Below, piece by piece: positions 46,236 through 54,068 of a DNA stretch of 64,000 nt. The notes below the pieces were generated by a model, which saw only the letters and a program-made list of their open reading frames with translations, made no database searches and was not told the DNA's origin. The stretch is from Lachnospiraceae bacterium (lineage in GTDB: Bacteria > Bacillota > Clostridia > Lachnospirales > Lachnospiraceae). Position 1 is the first letter of the stretch. Every line of letters starts with the position of its first letter. Made by a program: the position numbers and the translations under genes. The stretch is taken from positions 52,603 through 116,602 of the forward strand of contig JAFVAO010000069.1 of the NCBI GenBank assembly GCA_017480445.1, in the 5' to 3' direction.

Positions 46236-47924
46236 ATGGATAATTTGAAAAGAGATTTTAAGAATGTATATTACCATCGGGGGTATCTGTTCCTGCTTTC
46301 GCTGGTGGCGGCCTGCGGCTACGGCTTCAAGATCGCGCATCCGGTCATGGGCATCGATGACACTCCCTATGCATATTATTTTGAAGAGGGTCTGGCGGCC
46401 GTAGTGGGACGCTGGGTCCTGTTTGTGGTAAACAAGATTTTTGCAATCGCGGAATTTGCGCCGTTTATGACGGATTTTCTGGCAGTGCTGCTGTTCATGG
46501 CGGCGGTGACGGTCTGGGGGCTATTGTTTTATGCCGTGTTGGGAGACCGGATCCCGGTGTATGGCTATTGGCTGTTTTCCTGCGTGTTTTTGTCCTGTCC
46601 GCTGGTGGCGGAGGTGTTTACGTATTATCTGCACAACGGGATTGCCTGCGGCTATCTGTTTTGTGGCATCAGTCTGTATCTGTTGCTGGACGCTTTTTAC
46701 AGCATGGAGGCCAGACGGCTGGGACATTTGTGCGGCAGGCTGTCGCTTGCGGTGGCGGCGATGACGGTGGCCATGGGGTGTTATGAGTCTTTTATGATCG
46801 TGTGGCTGTCCGGTGCACTGCTATTGCTTTTGGCGCAGCGGCTCGCCGGCGAGAGGCGGTGGCTGATCCGGAAGCTTTTACTGACGGCGCTTGCGGCCTG
46901 CGGCGGTATGGTGCTGCGCGCGGTTGTGCTGAAGGTGGTGACGGCGGTCTTCGGACTGGGCTATCTGAAGGGGGATGCGATCCAGCGCTCCCTGGGAGAG
47001 ATGGTCGGCTGGATGCTGCAGCCGGGTGCATTCTCGGAGTTTGCCATGATTTTAAAGCGTCTGTATGTGATGTACGGCGTGTTTGCCTATGCGTATCTGC
47101 CGATCCGGATCTTTGTGCTGGCGGCTGTGGTGTTGCTGTGCTTTGGCCTGTGGCGGTCTGTGAAGCAGCGCGATCCCTGGATCTTTCTGCTGCTGATCGG
47201 CGCGTTCGTCGCGGCCTTCTTGCTGGCGTTTGTGGAGGGGAAGGCGACGCTGTACCGCTCGGCGCAGTTTGTGCCGCTCTTTTGCGGGATGGGGATGCTG
47301 TTTGCGGCGTACGCGCTGGAGGGCTATGCGCGGCGGCTGCGGGAGAGCAATCTGGCACTTCCCTACAGACATCTGCTGATTCACGTGCCGACGGCGCTGT
47401 TTGGTCTGGCCGCCGCGGTGATTCTGTGGAATCAGTGCACAGATCTGAATCACTGGTTTTATGTGGATTATCAAAAATATCAATATTCCGTGACGTATAT
47501 GGATCGGGTGGCGGATGCGCTGGAAGCGGACTATGCGATCCACAAGCCGATTGTGTTCACCGGCGAGTGGGAGAATCCGAAGAGTCTGGTGCAGGACGCG
47601 TATGTGTCGTACAATTCGCCCGTCTTTTTTCGGATGAAGCGGCTCACGGATGCGGTGGATGCGCATCTGCTGGAGAAATTTTACAGAGATTATGGCGTGT
47701 GGGTGGCACAGACGCCCTCTCTGTCTGTGATCAGCTGGGGCAAATATGCCTTCGACAATGACGCGCAGCTGATCAAGTTCATGGAGCTGCACGGACATTC
47801 CTTCCGGCCGCTGACAGACAGTGCGGAATACGAGCAGGCGGAGCAGTATGCGCTGCAAATGCCGCATTTCCCGCAGGAGGGGTCCATCGAGGATGTGGGC
47901 GATTACATCATTGTGCATTTTTAG
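46236..47924 (+). CDS. Glucosyltransferase-domain membrane protein (GtrII-like)
   Basis: From ATG 46236 the protein has 562 residues and about eleven hydrophobic segments. The first outer loop reads HPVMGIDDTPYAYYFEEGLA followed by VVGRWVLFVVNKIFA, matching the Glucos_trans_II pattern (acidic DD pair then R-W). Such GT-C proteins move a sugar from undecaprenyl phosphate to an O-antigen or wall polymer outside the cell. The C-terminal ~130 residues are soluble and outside. An in-frame ATG at 46164 would add 24 residues (MAKKEKESGK...). I prefer 46236 because the promoter ends nine bases before it, but this is not certain. Confidence 0.75.
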   Translation: MDNLKRDFKNVYYHRGYLFLLSLVAACGYGFKIAHPVMGIDDTPYAYYFEEGLAAVVGRWVLFVVNKIFAIAEFAPFMTDFLAVLLFMAAVTVWGLLFYAVLGDRIPVYGYWLFSCVFLSCPLVAEVFTYYLHNGIACGYLFCGISLYLLLDAFYSMEARRLGHLCGRLSLAVAAMTVAMGCYESFMIVWLSGALLLLLAQRLAGERRWLIRKLLLTALAACGGMVLRAVVLKVVTAVFGLGYLKGDAIQRSLGEMVGWMLQPGAFSEFAMILKRLYVMYGVFAYAYLPIRIFVLAAVVLLCFGLWRSVKQRDPWIFLLLIGAFVAAFLLAFVEGKATLYRSAQFVPLFCGMGMLFAAYALEGYARRLRESNLALPYRHLLIHVPTALFGLAAAVILWNQCTDLNHWFYVDYQKYQYSVTYMDRVADALEADYAIHKPIVFTGEWENPKSLVQDAYVSYNSPVFFRMKRLTDAVDAHLLEKFYRDYGVWVAQTPSLSVISWGKYAFDNDAQLIKFMELHGHSFRPLTDSAEYEQAEQYALQMPHFPQEGSIEDVGDYIIVHF

Positions 47925-47948
47925 AACATGCCGGCGATAGGGGAAACA

Positions 47949-49937
47949 ATGACTGGGAGTGAAGATAAACTGCAGGATCAGAAGTCAAATAAACGGCAGG
48001 CCGTGACGCCGGCAAGAGGCGCGCAGTGGATGGACAGGCTGGAGCGGTTCCCGCTTTGGGGGCTTGGGCTGGTGCTGCTTGGCGTCACCTTCCGGTCGAT
48101 CGCGCGATTGGGTGCCGGCTGTGTATTCACGGTGCATGATCAGCTGGATGAGTCCATGATGAATTATGTGCTGACTGCCAGGCATGCCGGGGAGCAGGTG
48201 ATCCCCGAGATGCTCGGAGGGATCAACGCCTCGGGGCTTGCACCCTCGGCGGTGCTGTTCGTGCCGCTCTTTTGGGTGTTGTCGCCGCTGCATGCTTTTC
48301 TGGCAATGTATGCGGTGGTGTTTGTGAGTGCCTTTCTGGGAATGTATCTGTTGGTGCGGGAGCTTTCGGAGAGCAATCTTCTGGCGGCAGCGACGGCAGG
48401 GTGCTTCTGCATGCTGCCCTTTTATCCGGTATACGGGCTCTCCCAGGCGGGGATTCCGCTGGTGCTGTATGCGTTCCTGTGTCTGTATCGCGGCAAAAAA
48501 CGCGTGACGGCGTATGCGTGTATTTCGTTTTTCGGCCTGACCAGCCATCTGGTGTATACCGGCTATGCGGTGCTGGGACTCGCAGCGGTGTGGCTGCTCG
48601 CGGAGCTTGTGCGGAGCAGACGGGCAGCGGCCTTGCGCGCGGCGGGTGCCGATGCAGTGACTGTCGATGCGGTGGGGGTCCACAGGGCGGACGGTAATGC
48701 GGCGGGTGCGGACGAGATGCGCGATGCGGCGATTGCGGCACACAGGCGGGGGCTGCGCGGCGTGTTGTATGGGTTCCTGCTGCTGCTCGTGGTGTATGTA
48801 GGTTCGAACGTGCAGCTGTTTGCGGAGATCCTCTTTTCGCAGGGCGGCTATGTCAGCCATCGGGAGGAGATGGTCAACAGCGCGATGCCCTTCGGCGAGA
48901 CGGTCTGGTCGGTGTTTATGCACAGCGCGCAGCATGCGTTTACGTATCAGGAGAAGTTGGTTTGGCCCATTGTGTTTTTGCTGGCGGCGGGCGGCATGTG
49001 TTACCGGCTGCTGGATCAGACGGGGAGAAAACGCTACCTGGCGGCGGTGGGCGGCTTTGTGCTGTTGTTTTTGATCGCGGTGTTTTACGGAATCTGTAAG
49101 TCCGGTCCGGTGGTGCGGTGGAAAAACGGAATGACTGGATTTTTGCACTATTTTCAGATGGAGCGGTTTTACTGGCTGTACCCGGCCGGATGGTATCTGG
49201 AGCTGGCACTTGCGTTTTCGTTCTGGGGTCGACGGGAGGAGCCGGGGAACCAGCGGGAAGCCTCGCAACCGGCGTGGATTCTCAGACGGATCCTAAGCAG
49301 TCCGGTGTTGCGGTATCTCCTCCTTGCGGCGGTGCTGTTGCCGACGGCCGACACGATTCTGCACAATTCGTATTTTTACCAAAATGTGAATCAGTACAAC
49401 AACGGCTCCGGCGTCACGGGCTACATCTCCTGGGAGAGTTATTATGCGGAGGATCTGATGGAGGAGCTGGAGCAGGCGATCGGACGGGACAGGACAACCT
49501 ATCGGGTGGCGCATCTGGGGATCAGCCCCGCGCCGTCTCTGATGCACGGGTTTTACACGGTGGATGGTTACTCCAACAATTATCCGTTGGACTACAAGCA
49601 CGCGTTCCGGCGGGTGATCGCGGCGGAGCTTGACAAGAGCCCGCAGACTGCGGTGTATTTTGACAAGTGGGGGAATCGCTGTTATCTGTTTAATGCGCTG
49701 TCGGGTACATACTGGATGCTGGAAAAAGGCAGCGACGTCCGGTACGAGGGGTTGGCGTTTGACATGGATGCGCTGGCGGAGCTGGGCTGTGCGTATCTTT
49801 TCTCCGGCGGGGAGATCGTCGACGCCGGACGGATGGGATTGGAGCCTATGGGATATTATGAGACGGCGGATTCCTACTGGGGGATCTGGCTGTACCGGCT
49901 GACCGGAACCGACGGCGCCGCGCGGCCATCGGAATAG
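47949..49937 (+). CDS. DUF6044-type multi-spanning membrane protein
   Basis: ATG 47949 with AGGGGA five bases upstream gives 662 residues; an earlier ATG 47928 has no ribosome site. About twelve helices follow a hydrophilic start. The first outer loop contains TVHDQLDESMMNYVLTARHA, with the HDQxDE pattern I associate with DUF6044 and with GT-C active sites. A low-complexity Ala/Gly/Asp/Val insert lies at ~residues 232-265 before a cytoplasmic basic patch (AAHRRGLRG). The C-terminal ~170 residues are outside, with HGFYTVDGYSNNYPLDYKHA. Proposed role: outer-leaflet sugar transfer, inferred. Confidence 0.7.
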   Translation: MTGSEDKLQDQKSNKRQAVTPARGAQWMDRLERFPLWGLGLVLLGVTFRSIARLGAGCVFTVHDQLDESMMNYVLTARHAGEQVIPEMLGGINASGLAPSAVLFVPLFWVLSPLHAFLAMYAVVFVSAFLGMYLLVRELSESNLLAAATAGCFCMLPFYPVYGLSQAGIPLVLYAFLCLYRGKKRVTAYACISFFGLTSHLVYTGYAVLGLAAVWLLAELVRSRRAAALRAAGADAVTVDAVGVHRADGNAAGADEMRDAAIAAHRRGLRGVLYGFLLLLVVYVGSNVQLFAEILFSQGGYVSHREEMVNSAMPFGETVWSVFMHSAQHAFTYQEKLVWPIVFLLAAGGMCYRLLDQTGRKRYLAAVGGFVLLFLIAVFYGICKSGPVVRWKNGMTGFLHYFQMERFYWLYPAGWYLELALAFSFWGRREEPGNQREASQPAWILRRILSSPVLRYLLLAAVLLPTADTILHNSYFYQNVNQYNNGSGVTGYISWESYYAEDLMEELEQAIGRDRTTYRVAHLGISPAPSLMHGFYTVDGYSNNYPLDYKHAFRRVIAAELDKSPQTAVYFDKWGNRCYLFNALSGTYWMLEKGSDVRYEGLAFDMDALAELGCAYLFSGGEIVDAGRMGLEPMGYYETADSYWGIWLYRLTGTDGAARPSE

Positions 49938-49972
49938 TCGAAACCCCAAAAGTACATTTTCCTACAGAACAT

Positions 49973-50001
49973 TTTACGAAATGGGAATTATGTGGTAAAA
50001 T
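49973..50001 (+). promoter_or_regulatory. Promoter TTTACG-N17-TAAAAT, close to start codon
   Basis: TTTACG (49973-49978), 17 bases, TAAAAT (49996-50001) with extended -10 TG. Only eight bases separate it from ATG 50010 and no ribosome site is present, so the message would be nearly leaderless. Confidence 0.65.
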
Positions 50002-50009
50002 ATAAGATT

Positions 50010-51107
50010 ATGAAAGATAGAATTTATGTGTGTCACACGTATTATCACGTATATGTGACGTTTTTGAAAGAATTGAAGCTGCGGGCGGCCGGGACAGCGG
50101 GCGACGCCACACTGGTGTTATCCAGGATGTCGAATGATTTTGAGGAGCTGAAGGAACGCGTGGAGCGCACCGGCTTGTTTGCGGAGGTCGTGGAATTTGA
50201 CGAGAAGCGGGAGGAATTTTTTCCGGAGCTGGCCAAATGGCGCAAGGGCGGCGGGAATTTCCTGATGAATCTCTGGTACCGCATCCGGTTTACCAGACGC
50301 TACGCCGAGCTGGAGGCGCCCTATGTGCCTGTGGATTTCAGGCAGTACAAGGACATCTACGTGTTTTGCGACTCCGACCCGATCGGCTATTATCTGAACC
50401 AGAACCGGATTCATTACCATGCGCTGGAGGACGGGCTGAACTGTCTGAAGAATTTTGACGCGGCCCGTTACGACAATCGCGGCCATTTTGGGTTAAAGGT
50501 ATTCCTGTCCCGCAAGCTGAACCTGATCTTTGTGCAGAACGGGTATGGCAAGTATTGTCTGGACATGGAGGTGAACAATATCTCGCTGATCCAGTATCCC
50601 TGTCCGCAGTACATTGAGGAGCCCAGGCAGGCTTTGATGGAGCGGCTCACCAAGGCGGATAAGCAGGTGATTCTGACGGCGTTCATTCGGGACAAAGAAG
50701 GGCTGGAGCGCCAGATCGCAGAGAGCAGCAAGGTCGGGGACAAGATTTTGATTCTCACGGATCCACTGTGTACGCTGGATGTGCGGGAGCGGATTTTTCG
50801 GGATATCATCGACCGGTTTGCGCCGGAGGGGACGATTTTTATCAAGCCCCACCCAAGAGATGCGCTGGATTATCGGAAGCTGTTTCCCCAGTATCCGCAG
50901 TTTGACGCCACGGTGCCCATGGAGGTGCTGAATTTCTTCCCGGGGCTGCGTTTCAAGAAGGTAGTGGCCGTGCTCACGGAGATCAAGGCGATCCGGTTCG
51001 CGGACGAGATCGTGCGGTTAGGGGAGGATTTCATGGATCTGTACGAGGATCCGCTGATCCACAGACAGAACGAGCAGGTGGGGATCTCCCGCCGAAAAGA
51101 AGACTGA
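50010..51107 (+). CDS. GT-B glycosyltransferase with sialyltransferase-type motifs
   Basis: ATG 50010 (MKDRIYVCHTYYHVYV) starts a 365-residue soluble protein. It lacks a GT2 or GT4 pattern but carries the two hallmarks of bacterial GT52/polysialyltransferase-type enzymes: an acidic-acidic-Gly motif in HYHALEDGLNCL (about residue 137-140) and an HP motif in TIFIKPHPRDALDY (about 277-290). In those families both are in the active site and CMP-sialic acid is the donor. A pseF gene (CMP-pseudaminate synthesis) lies 10 kb downstream, so a CMP-nonulosonate is a candidate donor here; a CDP-type donor is also possible. First gene of the 50.0-54.0 kb group. Confidence 0.68.
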   Translation: MKDRIYVCHTYYHVYVTFLKELKLRAAGTAGDATLVLSRMSNDFEELKERVERTGLFAEVVEFDEKREEFFPELAKWRKGGGNFLMNLWYRIRFTRRYAELEAPYVPVDFRQYKDIYVFCDSDPIGYYLNQNRIHYHALEDGLNCLKNFDAARYDNRGHFGLKVFLSRKLNLIFVQNGYGKYCLDMEVNNISLIQYPCPQYIEEPRQALMERLTKADKQVILTAFIRDKEGLERQIAESSKVGDKILILTDPLCTLDVRERIFRDIIDRFAPEGTIFIKPHPRDALDYRKLFPQYPQFDATVPMEVLNFFPGLRFKKVVAVLTEIKAIRFADEIVRLGEDFMDLYEDPLIHRQNEQVGISRRKED

Positions 51108-51146
51108 CACGCTTTGCGTTGAGATGTTTTGAAGCAAGAGGAAGAT

Positions 51147-52895
51147 ATGCTACAGATAGTAAAGAAGTTAAACGTATTATTGGATAAAAAGCAAAAGACC
51201 ACCATGGCGGGGCTGATGGTGCTGATGGTGATCGGCGCCTTCCTGCAGACCGCGGGCGTGGGGCTGCTGGTGCAGGTGGTGAATATTGTCATCGATCCGG
51301 ATGCCATTGAGAACAGCCGGATCGTATCCGCGATCTATGCATGGTGCGGCAGTCCGGATTACGAGGACTTCGCGGTGACGACCATGGTGCTGTTAATCGT
51401 GACGTTCATCGTGAAGAATCTGTTTTTGTTTTTCCAGCAGAAGCTGACATTCGCGTTCGTCTACACCAATCAGTTCCGCACCTCGGAGCGTATGATGCGC
51501 AATTATCTGCGGCGGGGCTATGAGTTTTATCTGAGCGCGGATACGGCGGTGGTGCAGCGCAGCATCACGTCGGACGTCAACAATATGTACGCGCTGATTC
51601 TGGCGCTGTTACAAATGATGTCGGACGGCGTAGTGTCGCTGTTCATCGTGACGTACTGCTTTTTGACCAACGGTACCATGACGATTCTGTTGGCGATCGT
51701 GATGATCGCGCTGATGCTCGGCGTCAAGGTGGTGTTGAAACCGATCATGTACAAGGCCGGCAAGGACAATCAGGACTACTACAGCGGGCTGTTTAAGTGG
51801 ATTTCCCAGACGGTGCAGGGGATCAAGGAGGTCAAGATCGCCGCGAAGGAGCAGTATTTCGTGGAGGAGTACAAAAAGTGCGGTCAGGGCTATGTGAATG
51901 CCGTGCAGAAATACAGTCTCTACAATAACATTCCCAAGCTGTTGATCGAGGCGGCCTGCGTGGCGACCATGGTGGGCTATATGATTTATCTGGTGGTGTC
52001 CGGCGTCTCGACGGAGAATATGCTCACCGTGTTTTCGACGCTGGCGGCCGCGGCTTTTGTGCTGCTGCCCTGCGTGAACCGGATCAATAATCAAATGAAT
52101 TCCATCGCATATTTTGAGCCTTTTTTCATGGGCGTGAGCGACAATCTGCAGGACGAGATCAGCGGGGAAAAGGTGGATATGTCCTTTGCGACGGACGAGG
52201 AGGAGAAGCTGCCCGTGCGGGAGCGGATTGAGCTGAAGGACATCACGTACGCGTATCCGGGCACGGAGAAGCTGATTTTTGACCACGCGAATCTGCAGAT
52301 TCCGGTGGGGGCTTCCGTGGGGATCGTGGGTACGACCGGCGCCGGGAAAAGTACGGTGGTGGATATCCTGCTGGGACTTTTGGAAGTCAAAAGCGGTGTG
52401 GTGCTGGCGGATGGTCAGGACACGAAAAAACAGTACCGCAAGTGGCTGAAGAATGTGGGGTATATTCCGCAAATGATTTTTATGTTGGACGATACGATCC
52501 GGAAAAACGTCGTGTTCGGTGTGCCGGAGGACAAGATAGACGAGGAGCGGCTCTGGGAGGTGCTCCGGGAAGCGCAGTTGGACGAATTTATCAAGTCGCT
52601 GCCGGAGGGGCTGGAGACCGGAATCGGCGAGCGGGGGATCCGCTTGTCGGGCGGACAGCGGCAGCGTATCAGCATCGCGCGGGCGCTGTACAATGATCCG
52701 GAGGTGCTGATTCTGGATGAGGCGACGTCGGCGCTGGACAATGACACCGAGGCGGCGATCATGGAGTCCATCAACCGGCTGCACGGCAAGAAGACATTGA
52801 TCATCATTGCGCACAGGCTGCAGACGATCGAGAAGTGCGATCAGGTCTATCGCGTGGAGAACGGCAAGGCCGTGATCGAGCGCGGGCAGATTTGA
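51147..52895 (+). CDS. ABC exporter, fused permease-ATPase (PglK/MsbA-like)
   Basis: ATG 51147 with AGAGGAAG upstream gives 582 residues; TTG 51129 is a weaker alternative. Six membrane helices (residues ~20-310) precede an ABC domain: GTTGAGKSTVVDILLG (Walker A), a Q-loop VGYIPQMIFML, LSGGQRQRISIARAL (signature), EVLILDEATSAL (Walker B) and IAHRL (His switch). It looks like the PglK-type flippase of lipid-linked oligosaccharides. It sits between two glycosyltransferases, giving this half of the locus its own export route beside the Wzx protein at 15 kb. It could also be a lipid or peptide exporter. Confidence 0.88.
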   Translation: MLQIVKKLNVLLDKKQKTTMAGLMVLMVIGAFLQTAGVGLLVQVVNIVIDPDAIENSRIVSAIYAWCGSPDYEDFAVTTMVLLIVTFIVKNLFLFFQQKLTFAFVYTNQFRTSERMMRNYLRRGYEFYLSADTAVVQRSITSDVNNMYALILALLQMMSDGVVSLFIVTYCFLTNGTMTILLAIVMIALMLGVKVVLKPIMYKAGKDNQDYYSGLFKWISQTVQGIKEVKIAAKEQYFVEEYKKCGQGYVNAVQKYSLYNNIPKLLIEAACVATMVGYMIYLVVSGVSTENMLTVFSTLAAAAFVLLPCVNRINNQMNSIAYFEPFFMGVSDNLQDEISGEKVDMSFATDEEEKLPVRERIELKDITYAYPGTEKLIFDHANLQIPVGASVGIVGTTGAGKSTVVDILLGLLEVKSGVVLADGQDTKKQYRKWLKNVGYIPQMIFMLDDTIRKNVVFGVPEDKIDEERLWEVLREAQLDEFIKSLPEGLETGIGERGIRLSGGQRQRISIARALYNDPEVLILDEATSALDNDTEAAIMESINRLHGKKTLIIIAHRLQTIEKCDQVYRVENGKAVIERGQI

Positions 52896-52967
52896 GCCCG
52901 GCGGGGACAGTTGCGATCCGGTGCGGACGGCTGTGCGTGACAGATATCGGCAAGAGGGGAAACCTGC

Positions 52968-54029
52968 ATGAAATTGAGTATCATTGTGCCGGTCTATAAT
53001 ATGGCGGCGGATGGAAAACTGGAATATTGCCTGAATTCGCTGGTGCGGCAGACACTGCGGGAGCCGTACGAGATCATTGCGGTGGACGACGCTTCCACGG
53101 ACAATTCTCTCGACATTCTGCGTGAATACGAGGCAAAATATGGGAAGCGGGATGGCGGGACATCTGACGAGGCCGGAGCGCAGATGGTGTTCCGGGTGCT
53201 GCACAACGAGCGCAACCGCAGGCAGGGCGGCGCCAAGAACGCCGGCCTGAAGGTGGCGGAGGGCGAGTGGATCGGCTTTATCGACAGCGACGACTGGGTG
53301 ACACCGGAATATTATGAGAAGCTACTGCGCAGGGCGGAGGAGACCGGCGCGGACATGGTGGGCTGCGACTACAATCTGGTGCATGCGCACACCATGGAGG
53401 TCGGGGAGGTTGTGGCCAACAATGACGCTTCCCAGACCGGAGAGCTGGATCTGGAGAAACATAAAAAGCTGCTGATGCGGCCGGGCAGTATGGTGATCAA
53501 AATATACAGGCACGACGTGATACAGGCGCATCACCTAAGCTTTCCGGAGGGAATCTTTTATGAGGACAATTGTGCAGGGCCGCTGTGGTCGCTGTATTTC
53601 AAGCGGTTTGAGCGGGTGGAGGAGCCCCTGTATTATTATTACCAGCACGATATCTCCACCGTGCACCGCATTACGGAGGAGCGGTGCAGGGACCGCATGA
53701 AGGCGGCGGAGCTTTTGTACGGAGAGTGTAAGATCCGCGGTTTCCTGGAGACTTACAGAGAAGAGATTGAGTACCGGTTTACGGAGCTTTATTATGTGAA
53801 TACATTGTTCTCCTACATGTCCGGTGTGAAGCATCCGAAACTGTCCTTTGTCAAGGAGCTGCGCAGGGGCGTGAAGGTGAAGTTTCCCGATTTTCGGCTG
53901 AACACGTATTTCCGGCAGTACACCGGAGATGAGGAACAGGAGTTGATCGGCATGCAGGCGGGATCGGATGGAAAGTTTTACTGGTACTACCGGATGAAGC
54001 TATTAGTGCGCAGACTGCGCAGCAGATGA
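52968..54029 (+). CDS. GT2 glycosyltransferase (GT-A fold, soluble)
   Basis: The 353-residue protein has LSIIVPVYNMAADGKLEYCL, IIAVDDASTDNSLDIL, RRQGGAKNAGLKVAEGEWIG and a metal-binding FIDSDDWVTPEYY. This is the classic GT2 domain, with a longer C-terminal part (~200-350) containing YYYYQHDISTVHRIT. The pattern is typical of capsule and teichoic-acid side-chain transferases. AGAGGGGAAAC precedes the ATG. It is the last gene before the signalling block, 39 bases upstream of the permease-kinase gene. Confidence 0.9.
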   Translation: MKLSIIVPVYNMAADGKLEYCLNSLVRQTLREPYEIIAVDDASTDNSLDILREYEAKYGKRDGGTSDEAGAQMVFRVLHNERNRRQGGAKNAGLKVAEGEWIGFIDSDDWVTPEYYEKLLRRAEETGADMVGCDYNLVHAHTMEVGEVVANNDASQTGELDLEKHKKLLMRPGSMVIKIYRHDVIQAHHLSFPEGIFYEDNCAGPLWSLYFKRFERVEEPLYYYYQHDISTVHRITEERCRDRMKAAELLYGECKIRGFLETYREEIEYRFTELYYVNTLFSYMSGVKHPKLSFVKELRRGVKVKFPDFRLNTYFRQYTGDEEQELIGMQAGSDGKFYWYYRMKLLVRRLRSR

Positions 54030-54068
54030 CGCTGCGGCACCGGTGGATGCAGAGAGGAGAGGGTTATT

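Noticed and set aside
51609-53204. Long minus-strand frame opposite the ABC exporter and GT2
   Set aside because: Antisense shadow of a gene with Walker A, signature and Walker B motifs.
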